Of a stretch of DNA of 52,819 bases, positions 8,201 to 16,858 are shown in pieces; the stretch's first letter is position 1; each line of letters starts with the position of its first letter. The notes under the pieces are model-generated. The model made no database searches, was not told where the DNA came from, and saw only the letters and a program-made list of their open reading frames with translations. This DNA comes from Phaeobacter porticola (GTDB lineage Bacteria; Pseudomonadota; Alphaproteobacteria; Rhodobacterales; Rhodobacteraceae): assembly GCF_001888185.1 (NCBI RefSeq), contig NZ_CP016369.1, positions 1-52,819 on the forward strand. The letters are read 5' to 3'. A program made the translations under genes and the position numbers.

Positions 8201-8380
8201 GGTATTGCCAAGTTGTTCAGGCTGATTGACTCAGCTATGTCGCGCTAATGAACTTTCCAACGATCATGCCACGCTCGTTCTGATGCGTTCAACCTCTGGG
8301 ACGATTACACCGCCGAAATGGCGGCCTGAACCTTCTTTTGCCAATACCTCACAAGCTCACGCCAACAACTTGGCAATACC
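8201..8380 (+). mobile_element. 180-bp MITE-like deletion derivative of an IS6-like element (copy a)
   Basis: Both ends carry the terminal inverted repeat GGTATTGCCAAGTTGTT; the right-hand copy is slightly degenerate. The left 70 bp match the 5' end of copy c and the right 105 bp match the transposase 3' end and tail of copies c and d. The central part is gone, and the junction lies at CACGC (8270-8274), a sequence present at both parental positions. It interrupts the MarR gene. No target duplication is visible. Confidence 0.85.
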
Positions 8381-8714
8381 GTTCAAAGCCTTCCTCGCTG
8401 CGCGGGTGCCGGACCCCAGTACAGGCGCGCCCGAGCGGCTATCCGTTGCGCCATCCGTGGAGAACTGTCTGGGCAATATTGCGGATGAGCTGAGGGTTGC
8501 CGATCCTTTGGGGCGTGGCCGGTTGGTCACGCTCCTTGCATTGACTCTCCTCAAGCGAGCTGGCTACACAAAGGACAAAATCGCGACAAAACAAAGACAA
8601 ATACTGCTGCCATTGTGCGGTGGCATGCCATCTTTGATGGCGGATGGGGCACGTTGCGCCGAGGACGCCGTTTCGGTGCCGCATCGCACAAGGTCGTTCC
8701 AAGATGGAGTTGAC
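8381..8714. other. Unassigned region after IS remnant, possible gene fragment
   Basis: An open plus-strand frame runs through this 334-bp stretch and into the next gene (for example ADPLGRGRLVTLLALTLLKR), but I recognise no domain and no start with a ribosome-binding site before 8715. It may be leftover coding DNA from a gene cut by the IS element. The last bases hold GGAG at 8706-8709, the likely ribosome-binding site of the gene at 8715. Confidence 0.35.
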
Positions 8715-9638
8715 ATGACAGAACCGCAAAGCATCTCTACCGCGCCCGACACCGGGGCAGGGGGGCTGTCTATTGCGCTGCATATCGGGGCGCCGTTTAC
8801 TGATGAGGAACAGCTGACATGGTCGCTGCGCCGGGACACTGCACGGTTGCTAAAGGACGGTGTGCTCGTTCGCCGACCAGGCACGTATATCAAAGAGCTG
8901 ACCGAACTGAAGGGCAGAGCTGCCAAAGACGATATCACTGAGTCCGAATGTGCGGCGTTTCTGGATGGGGTTCTGCGTGATGCCGATGTTTCGCGGTTGA
9001 TTTTGTCGATGCCCAGCATTCTGGGGGTGCCTGCCTGGATGTTGAACGGTGGGCGTCTATACAAAAATGCTGGTGCCAATACGGCGGCGCTGCGCGCGGT
9101 GTTCCCGGATCACGCGTGTGAATTTTTCCTGGGGATGTGTAACCCGGCGACACTGGTGCCCACGGGGTTTTCAGCGCAGTCGCAAAAGGATTGGTACGGG
9201 TTTTCGGGCGATACTGATCTGATGGATCTGTGCTGGTCGGATGTGGTTGCGGATATTCTGACCGCGAATCCGGGTTGCGGTGTGACCGTCTGGTGCAATG
9301 AGGAAACGCCCGTGTTCTGGCCGCAGGTGCTGGGGCATGTCACCGGTATGGGGGCCGCATACCGGTTTGAAGGGGAAACAGATATCCTGCGCAAGGCGAT
9401 GACAGAGGAGGGCACCAAACGGCTGGAGGCCTATCTGGCCGAGCGCCCGCAGCTGTCGGACCAGCAGCGCGATCAAGTGCGCGAGCTGTTTCTGTCCTAT
9501 TTTCATTCCGAGGATGTCGTGGAAGAGGAAATTGATCTTCCCGGTTGGTCGCAGGGCTTTGTCGACGTCATGACCGAGCGCTATTTCAACGATGTTGAGC
9601 TGATCCGCCAGATGCCCGGTGTCACCGTCATCGGGTGA
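8715..9638 (+). CDS. Conserved hypothetical protein, 307 residues
   Basis: I do not recognise a family with confidence. The protein is soluble, without signal peptide or membrane segments, rich in acidic residues and aromatic motifs (WYGFSGDTDLMDLCWSDVV; TVWCNEETPVFWPQVL). The pattern CNPATLVPTGF followed by conserved-looking Trp and Asp residues suggests a globular enzyme or sulfotransferase-like fold, but this is only an impression. I chose the ATG at 8715 because GGAG lies 6 bases upstream and the frame before it is IS-derived. Codon use matches neighbouring intact genes, so it is probably expressed. It stands alone between the IS remnant and the convergent SRPBCC gene. Confidence 0.7.
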   Translation: MTEPQSISTAPDTGAGGLSIALHIGAPFTDEEQLTWSLRRDTARLLKDGVLVRRPGTYIKELTELKGRAAKDDITESECAAFLDGVLRDADVSRLILSMPSILGVPAWMLNGGRLYKNAGANTAALRAVFPDHACEFFLGMCNPATLVPTGFSAQSQKDWYGFSGDTDLMDLCWSDVVADILTANPGCGVTVWCNEETPVFWPQVLGHVTGMGAAYRFEGETDILRKAMTEEGTKRLEAYLAERPQLSDQQRDQVRELFLSYFHSEDVVEEEIDLPGWSQGFVDVMTERYFNDVELIRQMPGVTVIG

Positions 9639-9730
9639 ACCCCGCCGCAGAGCCATCCCCATGGCTGTTGCCTTCCGGCACGGTCAGGCCACGGGGATCG
9701 CGCGTTGTTTCATAGGGAGTGGGCGCAGAT

Positions 9731-10147
9731 TTAACCCGCTTCATGCGCCGAGGCGCGCATCCGTCCCAGGTGTTCATCCCAGCCTTTGTCCAGCGACAGC
9801 AACAGATCAAACGCCTCGACCCCCTGTGGCAGGCCCTCGTGGCGCAGCAATAGATTGGTGCCGCCGGGTACTTCGTCCAATGTCCAGGTGACGGTACTGC
9901 TGCGATCACCCATCGGCGCGATGGTAAAGCTGTATTCGAGACGGGCATACGGCTTGGCAACCAGTACCTCGCCCCACATCAGACGCTTGCCGCTTTCGGT
10001 GCCAAACATTTCGTAGGGGCCTTCAACCAACGGGGTTTGGGGTTTGTGAAACCAGATCGCCAGCTTGTCTGGGTCGGTGAGATAGGCCCAGACCTGGGCC
10101 GGGGTGGCCCGCAGATAGATGGATTTTTGCAGGATCGTATCGGTCAT
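9731..10147 (-). CDS. SRPBCC (AHSA1-like) domain protein
   Basis: A 138-residue single-domain protein of the START/Bet v 1-like superfamily. The pattern LRATPAQVWAYLTDPDKLAIWF at the N-terminus and VTWTLDEVPGGTNLLLRHEG in the centre are typical of the activator of Hsp90 ATPase homologue 1-like group, which forms a cavity for small hydrophobic ligands. It overlaps the upstream ArsR-type regulator by 4 bases (ATGA), so the two are translationally coupled. This ArsR-SRPBCC pairing is widespread and generally of unknown physiological role. Confidence 0.85.
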   Translation of the reverse strand: MTDTILQKSIYLRATPAQVWAYLTDPDKLAIWFHKPQTPLVEGPYEMFGTESGKRLMWGEVLVAKPYARLEYSFTIAPMGDRSSTVTWTLDEVPGGTNLLLRHEGLPQGVEAFDLLLSLDKGWDEHLGRMRASAHEAG

Positions 10148-10488
10148 TGGATGTCCTTTTCGATTTCGGATTTGAGCAAAGCAAGGCGGCTGTCCCAGAA
10201 GGCATCAAAGAATCCGAACCAGTCGAACACCTGTTTCAATCCGTCAGGGTTCAGGCTGTTCAGGCGCGCGCGCCCCTCTACCCGGACCGATATCAAATTG
10301 CCCTGGTCCAGAATGGTGAGGTGTTTTTTCACCGCGGCACGGGTCATCTGAAAATTTTCCGCAACCTCGGCAATGGTCATATTGTCCTGGGCCAGCAGTT
10401 GCAGGATCTGGCGGCGGGTTGGATCGGCGAGGGCGCGAAAGGCCATCTGTTCCGAGTGGCGTGGTGCCGGCATTTCTGGATCGGTCAT
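10144..10488 (-). CDS. ArsR-family winged-helix repressor
   Basis: A 114-residue regulator with the ArsR/SmtB fold: FRALADPTRRQILQLL at the start of the winged helix, MTIAEVAENFQMTRAAVKKHL as the recognition HTH and a wing at LISVRVEGRARLNSL. The cysteine motifs of metal-sensing ArsR proteins are absent, so it probably responds to another signal, perhaps through the SRPBCC partner. Two GATACC/GGTATC-type inverted repeats lie just upstream and are good candidates for its own operators. First gene of a two-gene minus-strand operon. Confidence 0.9.
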   Translation of the reverse strand: MTDPEMPAPRHSEQMAFRALADPTRRQILQLLAQDNMTIAEVAENFQMTRAAVKKHLTILDQGNLISVRVEGRARLNSLNPDGLKQVFDWFGFFDAFWDSRLALLKSEIEKDIQ

Positions 10489-10509
10489 GGCGGGGCGGCT
10501 TTCTAAAGT

Positions 10510-10551
10510 GATACCGTTTGGTATCTCATAATTATGAAACCATTAGGTATC
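10510..10551. promoter_or_regulatory. Twin operators of the ArsR-SRPBCC operon
   Basis: GATACCGTTTGGTATC (10510-10525) is a perfect 6-bp inverted repeat with a 4-bp centre. A second copy with one changed base, GAAACCATTAGGTATC, lies at 10536-10551; the centres are 26 bp apart. Both sit within 65 bp upstream of the ArsR start codon, the usual place for autoregulation. Confidence 0.7.
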
Positions 10552-10781
10552 ATGTCAAGCGATATCTGCGATCCTGTTGGTTGCCACCGACCAAAACTGT
10601 GATGAGGCGTCCTGTCCTATTGGGACGGGCAGGGCTGGGCGTCCTTTCCGGCCTGGTTGGACGACAACAGGGCTGGACCGCGGATAGGGATGGAATGTGT
10701 CAGCGACTGGCTGTCCAAACACATATCACGGCCCTTCACCGACACATGTTCGTCCGACGTTTACCAAAGAGAGACCCAGCG

Positions 10782-11348
10782 ATGCTCAGCTTTCCGTTCC
10801 AACCCCGCCATCTTACCCCGGCGTTGCGCAGGTACCGGCGCAATGTATCGCTGGTGCCTGTCATGTTCTGCATCGCACTTGGGTTTACCATTGGGGCCTC
10901 GCCTGCGACCTCGGCCGGGGCAGGGTCTGAAGATATCCAGCCCCAAGACGGGCATTGGCTGGCGCTGATGCAGTTCCGCTCTGTTTCTGGCTGCTCGGCC
11001 CAGGTCCGCCGCGAGATTGAGGCCGACGCCGAGGATGAGGTGCTGTATTCCAAACCGCTGACGTTTACCCAGCCGCTTGATCTCAACCATCTGAACGAGG
11101 CCTGGGAGGTGGATATTGATTGGACCCGCACCAGCCCTAACCGGTGGGAGGGCGCGATGACAGAGGTCGAGCGCACCTTGTTTGGCAAGATCACCACCGT
11201 GACCGAATTGCAGACGCGGGTGATTTCGGAAGGGTTGATCGACCAAAAAGCCGTCGCCACCATCAGTTTCCCACCGCGCATGATCCGTCAGATCGGCTCT
11301 GCCGACCCTTGTGTGATCCATGCCGATATCACCCACCGGCTGCGTTAG
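10782..11348 (+). CDS. Exported hypothetical protein
   Basis: A 188-residue protein of unknown function. A hydrophobic segment VPVMFCIALGFTIGA preceded by an Arg-rich stretch (RRYRRN) and followed by SPATSAGAG looks like a signal peptide with cleavage near residue 48. The mature part has two cysteines, CSAQVRREIEAD and DPCVIHADI, which could form a disulfide, and resembles a small beta-rich periplasmic domain. The ATG at 10782 has AGAGAG 9 bases upstream; the frame is open much farther upstream, but that part reads as non-coding. The 220 bp before it contain no other gene I can support. It precedes the MipA-RND genes but a hairpin separates them. Confidence 0.65.
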   Translation: MLSFPFQPRHLTPALRRYRRNVSLVPVMFCIALGFTIGASPATSAGAGSEDIQPQDGHWLALMQFRSVSGCSAQVRREIEADAEDEVLYSKPLTFTQPLDLNHLNEAWEVDIDWTRTSPNRWEGAMTEVERTLFGKITTVTELQTRVISEGLIDQKAVATISFPPRMIRQIGSADPCVIHADITHRLR

Positions 11349-11360
11349 GGGCCGGATGAT

Positions 11361-11386
11361 CTGTCCGTCTGTGCGCGGACGGACAG
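11361..11386 (+). terminator. Stem-loop after the exported protein gene
   Basis: CTGTCCGTC (11361-11369) and GACGGACAG (11378-11386) form a perfect 9-bp stem with an 8-base loop, 12 bp after the stop codon. There is no T run, so termination is uncertain. Confidence 0.45.
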
Positions 11387-11541
11387 TCCGAACCGCCCAC
11401 GCCTAGCGGATGAGACGACAACCGGCAGGCAAATTGGCAAGGACTGCGCCAGTGAGACCTGCTGAACAGCTCCGCCATATGGCGGGCCGCATTTTTCAAC
11501 TTTCTAAAACACTCTGATCTAACACCTAAAAGGACACTACT

Positions 11542-12303
11542 ATGAAGTTTCACCGCAGCGCTGCCCTTGTGACCGCGAGTATTCTGGCAGCAGCAACTGG
11601 CGCGTCTGGCGCCCGCGCCGACGGACTGTTTTCCAACGGGCAGTTCAGCCTTGGGCTGGGCGCGTTTGCCAGCTCCAGCCTTTATAAAGGCGAAAGCACC
11701 GAGTCGGCTGCATTGCCGTTTCTGAGTTATGAGAGTGACCGGCTGAGCCTGGGGTGGGGTGGGGTGGCCTATCATTTTGTGAACAGCGAGGACATGCAGG
11801 TTTCTGTACGGGTCAGTGCGGGCGAAAAACCGGACTACCCGGAAAACAAGCCGCTGTTTGCGGGTCTCAAACGTGGTACCCCAATCGAGGCCGGCTTTGA
11901 TGCCACTTACCACTTTGATGGGTTCTATGTCGCGGGCAGTGCGATGATGGATGTCTCTTCCGAACACAAAGGGTATCATCTGGAAGCAAAATTCGGGACC
12001 GAATTTCAGGTTGGCGAGCTGGGGATCGATATCGGTGCCGGGGCGCGGATGCGCGATGGCAAGCTGAACAACTTTCTTTACGGTGTGTCCGCCAGCGAGG
12101 CCAACGCACAGCGCGCCGCCTATGATGTCGGCTCTACAACCGAGCCCTTTATCGACATGACCGTAGTCTACCCAATCAGCGACCGCGTGTCGGTGCTTGG
12201 CGTAGTGGATTATCAGCTGATCGACAAAAAGGTGCACAACAGCCCGCTGACCAATGACAAGGACAGTTATTCTGTTGGTCTTGGTCTGGTCTACAGCTTC
12301 TGA
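11542..12303 (+). CDS. MipA/OmpV-family outer membrane protein
   Basis: A 253-residue outer-membrane beta-barrel. A signal peptide (MKFHRSAALVTASILAAATG, cleavage near ARADG) is followed by alternating amphipathic strands and a C-terminal aromatic residue (GLGLVYSF), as expected for barrel assembly. The pattern LGLGAFASSSLYKGESTESAALPFLSYES is characteristic of MipA/OmpV proteins. AAAAGGA precedes the start by 8 bases. Only 3 bases separate its stop from the RND adaptor gene, so the three genes probably form an operon in which this protein could serve as an outer-membrane component or scaffold. That partnership is inferred; the usual outer-membrane partner would be TolC, which is absent here. 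Confidence 0.88.
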   Translation: MKFHRSAALVTASILAAATGASGARADGLFSNGQFSLGLGAFASSSLYKGESTESAALPFLSYESDRLSLGWGGVAYHFVNSEDMQVSVRVSAGEKPDYPENKPLFAGLKRGTPIEAGFDATYHFDGFYVAGSAMMDVSSEHKGYHLEAKFGTEFQVGELGIDIGAGARMRDGKLNNFLYGVSASEANAQRAAYDVGSTTEPFIDMTVVYPISDRVSVLGVVDYQLIDKKVHNSPLTNDKDSYSVGLGLVYSF

Positions 12304-12306
12304 TCC

Positions 12307-13707
12307 ATGGGAACCCCGCTGCGATCCGATCAGCAGGCTCAGGCAAAGGGGGCGCGGCGCGAAACCGTGCCCCCGGCCAAGTCTGCGTCCCCGGTGCCCC
12401 CGATGTCTGCTGTGCCAGAGGCGTCCCCAACGTCCCCTGCCTCTTATACGCCGCCAGTACCCCCGGCGGTTGCAGCCCCATCGGAGACACAGTCCGCTTC
12501 AGCCCCGCCGCGCCCCGGCCGCGCGGCTGAAGCGGGCGCAGAGGGGGCAGCGGGGCTGGTGTTTCACAGCGATCCCGAGGCCAAATGGCCGCCGCGACTG
12601 GCGGCGCTGATCTGTCTGCTGCTGGTGGGCTGGATGGCCTTGGGCCAGATTTTGTCTGACGCCACTGATCCTGGTGCCGACGGCGCGTCTGGTCCTGCCA
12701 CAGCGACAGGGGGTGTACCTTCGTCGGCCCCTGTGTCCGTGGCGGTACGCCTGTCGCAGGCGGCGCCGGTGACGCTGCGGTTTCGCACCGAGGGCTATAG
12801 CATGGCCGACCGCGACAGCATCTTGCGCGCTGAAATGTCGGGCCATCTGACCGCGGTTCCCGTGCAAAAAGGCGCCCAAGTGGAAGCCGGGCAGGTGCTG
12901 GCGACGTTACAATCCACGCAGCGGGTTGCCGCGCTGCAACGCGCCGAGGCGGGCGAGGCCCGCGCCCGGCGTGAATATGAAACCGCCGAGGCCCTGCACA
13001 AACGTGGGGCCACAACCGAAACGCGGCTGGAGCAAACGCGCGAGGCCTTGGCTGCGGCACGGGCAGAGTTGTCGCTGGCCCGGCAGGGGGTGGCGGAAAC
13101 CCGTATCACAGCGCCTTTTGCGGGCCATCTGGAAACTCTGTCCCTGATCCCCGGCGCCTATGTGCAGGAGGGCGAGGAGCTGGCCCGGATCGTGGCGACA
13201 GATCCATTGCGGCTGGTGTTCCAGGTGCCTCAGAATATGCGCGCCGCGCTGGAGCTGGACCGAATGGCGCAGGTCCAGTTTCTGGAGGGCAGCCAGCGTC
13301 AGGGGCGTTTGGCGTTTCTGGGCCGTCGGGCCGATCCTTCTACCCGCAGCTTTGCCGCAGAGCTGTTGATCGACAACCCTGGCGGTACGATCCCTGCCGG
13401 GATCAGCGCCCGGATCGAGGTGCCGCTGCAAGAGGTGGACGCGCATTTTCTGTCACCTGCGCTGCTCTCGCTGGATATGGACGGAGTGCTGGGTGTCAAA
13501 TCCGTTGATGACGCCGACCGCGTTGTCTTTACCCCGGTCGAGATCGTGCGGTCACAGCCACAGGGGGTCTGGGTCACGGGTCTGCCTGATCAACTGCGTC
13601 TGATTACCGTTGGGCAAGGGTTTGTCACAACTGGCGAACCTGTCCGGGTCAGTGACACAGGGCCCGTCGGCGCAGATGTGAAACCCAGCGCGGAGCTTCG
13701 GCCATGA
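12307..13707 (+). CDS. RND efflux periplasmic adaptor (membrane fusion protein)
   Basis: Links an inner-membrane RND pump to the outer membrane. Unlike ordinary adaptors with a signal peptide, it has a Pro/Ala-rich cytoplasmic N-terminus of about 95 residues, then one transmembrane helix (about 97-115, LAALICLLLVGWMALGQIL). The periplasmic part has a lipoyl/barrel-sandwich half (LTAVPVQKGAQVEAGQVLATLQS), an alpha-hairpin (about 205-260) and the second half with ITAPFAGHLETLSLIPGAYV. Length is 466 residues, somewhat long because of the N-terminal tail. The ATG at 12307 has no clear ribosome-binding site, so translation may depend on coupling to the upstream gene. It overlaps the pump gene by 4 bases. 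Confidence 0.9.
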   Translation: MGTPLRSDQQAQAKGARRETVPPAKSASPVPPMSAVPEASPTSPASYTPPVPPAVAAPSETQSASAPPRPGRAAEAGAEGAAGLVFHSDPEAKWPPRLAALICLLLVGWMALGQILSDATDPGADGASGPATATGGVPSSAPVSVAVRLSQAAPVTLRFRTEGYSMADRDSILRAEMSGHLTAVPVQKGAQVEAGQVLATLQSTQRVAALQRAEAGEARARREYETAEALHKRGATTETRLEQTREALAAARAELSLARQGVAETRITAPFAGHLETLSLIPGAYVQEGEELARIVATDPLRLVFQVPQNMRAALELDRMAQVQFLEGSQRQGRLAFLGRRADPSTRSFAAELLIDNPGGTIPAGISARIEVPLQEVDAHFLSPALLSLDMDGVLGVKSVDDADRVVFTPVEIVRSQPQGVWVTGLPDQLRLITVGQGFVTTGEPVRVSDTGPVGADVKPSAELRP

Positions 13708-16700
13708 GCGGTTTTCTCAGTGTGATCTTTGCGCGCAGTCGGGCGGTGATCCTGATCTTCTCCGGGCTATTGCTTGGCGGGGCGTATGCCTATGTCAGCA
13801 TCCCCAAGGAAAGCAGCCCCGAAATTCCAATCCCATATGTTTATGTCAGCACCACCCTGTCCGGCATCTCGCCGCAGGACAGCGAGCGTCTGCTGGTGAA
13901 ACCGCTGGAGGCGGGTCTGGCGGGTCTTGCCGATCTCAAGGTGCTGAATGCCAACGCCTATGAGGGCTATGCCAATGTGACGCTGGAATTTGACGCGGGT
14001 GCCGATGTGACAGAGGCGCTGGATGCGGTGCGGGTGGCGGTGGATCAGGTCCGGCCTGACCTGCCCGAGGCCGCCACCGAACCGGTGGTGATGGAAATCA
14101 ACACCGCGCTGTTTCCGGTGCTGACGACGGTATTGTCGGGGCCAGTGCCCGAACGCAGCCTGAACCGGCTGGCCCGGCAACTGAAGGACCGGCTGGAGGC
14201 GGTATCGGGGATTCTGGAAGTGGATATCGGCGGCGGACGTTCCGACCTGCTGGAGGTGCTGATCGACCCGGTTGCCTTTGTCACCTATGGGCTGTCGTTT
14301 GAGACGCTGGTGGGTCAGATCAACCGCAACAATGCGATGATCGCTGCGGGGGCCATTGATGGTGCGGCGGGGCGTTTTGTGCTGAAGGTACCGGGGTTGA
14401 TCAGCGGGCCCGGTGATCTGATGCGGATGCCGGTCAAGGTGCAGGATGGCACCGTGGTGACGCTGGGGGATATCGCGGTGGTGCGCCGCCGGTTTGAGGA
14501 TCCGCGCAGCTTTGCCCGGATTAACGGCCAACCGGCGCTGACACTGGATATCACCAAACGCAGTGGCGCCAATATCATCGAAACCGTGGCCGCCGCCAAA
14601 GCAGTGATCGCCGCCGCGCAACAGCAGTGGCCGCAGAGCGTGAAGGTGGATTACCTGCTGGATGAGAGCCGCGAGGTGAAAACAATGCTGGGCGATCTGG
14701 AGGCCAATGTCATTGCCGCGATTGTGCTGGTGATGCTGGTGGTGATCTATGCGTTGGGGCTGCGGCCGGCGCTGCTGGTCGGGCTGTCGATACCGGGGGC
14801 GTTTCTGACAGGCGTGGCCGTACTTTGGGGGATGGGGATCACGATGAACATCGTGGTGCTGTTCTCCTTGATCCTTGTCGTGGGGATGCTGGTGGACGGG
14901 GCGATCGTCACCACCGAATTGGCTGATCGTCATTTGCAGGATGGTGCCAGTGCCGCGCAGGCCTATCGCGCCGCCGCGCAACGTATGGCGGGGCCGCTGG
15001 TGTCGTCGACTGCCACCACGCTCAGCGTGTTTGTGCCGCTATTGTTCTGGACGGGGACCACCGGTGAGTTCATGAAATTCCTGCCCATTACCGTGATTGT
15101 GACGCTGGCGGCCTCTTTGGTGATGGCCCTGGTGTTCATTCCGGTGCTGGGGGGCATGATCGCGCGGCGCTCACCACAGAGCGCCCGCGCCAAACGCGCG
15201 CTGCACGCGGCCGAACATGGGGATCCGCGCTTGGGTGGCGGTATGGCCGGGGTTTACGCGCGTGGCTTGCAGCGCGCCTTGCTGTTCCCCGGCACCACGG
15301 TTTTGCTGAGCCTTGCGCTGTTGCTGGGGACGTTTGGCCTATATGGGTCATTCGGGGCAGGTCTGACGTTTTTCCCCAAGGTAGAGCCTGAATTCATGCA
15401 GGTGCAGCTGCGCGCCCGCGACAATTTCTCGATCTATGAACGCGACGCATTGGTGCGGCGGGTCGAAGATAGATTGCTAGAAACGTCGGGGATTTCCAGT
15501 GTCTATGTGGTAACCACGCTGGGGGGCGGTGACGATCTGGATCTGATCGGCACCATCCAGATCGAGCTGGACCCATGGGACCAACGCCCGCCTGCCGCTG
15601 AAATTGGCGCTGGCATCCGGGCAAATGTCGCGGATCTTCCTGGCGTCGAAGTGCGGGTGGAAATAGACGATGACGGGCCAAGCGGCGACAAGCCGCTGGA
15701 TCTGCACATCATGGCGCGTGACCCGGCCGCATCCGAGGCGGCGGTGGTGCAGATCCGCGAGATCATCAATCGGATGGGCGGGTTCACCGATATTGCGGAC
15801 AGCCGCGCCCTGCCGGGGGTCGAATGGCGGATCGAGATCGACCGTGCCGAAGCCGCACGCTATGGCGCTGATCTGAATTTGCTGGGGCAGGCGGTACAGT
15901 TGCTGACACATGGGGTGACGGTGACGACCTATCGCCCGGATGATGTGGCTGGTTCCGTGGATGTGCGGGTCCGCTTTCCTGCGCCTGATCGCAGCTTTGA
16001 CGGATTGCTGGCGTTGCGCGTTCCCACCAGCGCCGGGTTGGTGCCCATCTCAAACTTTACCCGTTTTGCGCCGGTGCCCCGTTCTGGCGCGATCCAACGG
16101 CGTGACCAAAGCCGTGTTCTGACCCTGACGGGCAATGTGGCACCGGGGCTGTTGGCGGATGCGCAGTTGGCCAACCTGCGTCGCGCGCTGGACGAGACAC
16201 CGCTGCCCGATGGCGTGACCTGGACCTTCAAGGGGGAGGCCGAGGAGCAGGACGATGCGATGCGTTTTCTGAGCCTGGCCTTTGCAACGGCGGTGATGCT
16301 GATGGCGGTGATCCTGATCGCGCAGTTCAACAGTTTTTATCAGGCGGCGGTGGTGATGTCGGCGATCATCTTCTCGATTGCGGGGGTGTTGTTGGGGCTG
16401 ATGTTGGCCGGGCGGCCGTTTGGCGTGGTCATGGGCGGCATCGGGGTGATTGCGCTGGCGGGTATCGTGGTTAACACCAATATTGTGCTGATCGACACTT
16501 ATAATGCGCAGCGCCGTGCCGGGCAATCTCCGCGAGAGGCGGCGCTCCGCTCGGGCGCGCTACGGCTGCGGCCGGTGGTGCTGACCGCGCTGACGACGGT
16601 GCTGGGGCTGATGCCGATGGTTCTGGGTATGAAGCTGGATTTGCTGGCGGGCAGCATGGTGTTCGGTGCCCCCTCTAGCCAGTGGTGGACTGAACTGTCC

Positions 16701-16817
16701 ACCACCATCGCCGGCGGACTTGTGGCGGCGACGCTGCTGACGCTGCTGGTCACCCCGGCGATGCTGGTGCTGGGGGACCGGCGCCGCGCGGATGGGGCTG
16801 ATGGCGCGCGGTGCTAA
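13704..16817 (+). CDS. RND-family efflux pump permease
   Basis: A 1037-residue inner-membrane proton/drug antiporter of the AcrB/HAE1 superfamily. It has the usual layout of one helix (residues 12-32), a large periplasmic loop, helices 2-6, a second loop and helices 7-12. The motif VVGMLVDGAIVTTEL in helix 4 carries one of the two Asp residues used for proton transfer in AcrB, with Gly in place of the second. Helix 10 shows LAGIVVNTNIVLIDTYNAQR, in which the position of the AcrB lysine appears changed, as in several RND subgroups. ATGA overlap with the adaptor gene shows coupling. Substrates cannot be read from sequence; the nearby AraC regulator could control it. Confidence 0.92.
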   Translation: MSGFLSVIFARSRAVILIFSGLLLGGAYAYVSIPKESSPEIPIPYVYVSTTLSGISPQDSERLLVKPLEAGLAGLADLKVLNANAYEGYANVTLEFDAGADVTEALDAVRVAVDQVRPDLPEAATEPVVMEINTALFPVLTTVLSGPVPERSLNRLARQLKDRLEAVSGILEVDIGGGRSDLLEVLIDPVAFVTYGLSFETLVGQINRNNAMIAAGAIDGAAGRFVLKVPGLISGPGDLMRMPVKVQDGTVVTLGDIAVVRRRFEDPRSFARINGQPALTLDITKRSGANIIETVAAAKAVIAAAQQQWPQSVKVDYLLDESREVKTMLGDLEANVIAAIVLVMLVVIYALGLRPALLVGLSIPGAFLTGVAVLWGMGITMNIVVLFSLILVVGMLVDGAIVTTELADRHLQDGASAAQAYRAAAQRMAGPLVSSTATTLSVFVPLLFWTGTTGEFMKFLPITVIVTLAASLVMALVFIPVLGGMIARRSPQSARAKRALHAAEHGDPRLGGGMAGVYARGLQRALLFPGTTVLLSLALLLGTFGLYGSFGAGLTFFPKVEPEFMQVQLRARDNFSIYERDALVRRVEDRLLETSGISSVYVVTTLGGGDDLDLIGTIQIELDPWDQRPPAAEIGAGIRANVADLPGVEVRVEIDDDGPSGDKPLDLHIMARDPAASEAAVVQIREIINRMGGFTDIADSRALPGVEWRIEIDRAEAARYGADLNLLGQAVQLLTHGVTVTTYRPDDVAGSVDVRVRFPAPDRSFDGLLALRVPTSAGLVPISNFTRFAPVPRSGAIQRRDQSRVLTLTGNVAPGLLADAQLANLRRALDETPLPDGVTWTFKGEAEEQDDAMRFLSLAFATAVMLMAVILIAQFNSFYQAAVVMSAIIFSIAGVLLGLMLAGRPFGVVMGGIGVIALAGIVVNTNIVLIDTYNAQRRAGQSPREAALRSGALRLRPVVLTALTTVLGLMPMVLGMKLDLLAGSMVFGAPSSQWWTELSTTIAGGLVAATLLTLLVTPAMLVLGDRRRADGADGARC

Positions 16818-16858
16818 CATGCTTTGCCGATGTTGTCGTGATCTGACCGCGCTTAGGT

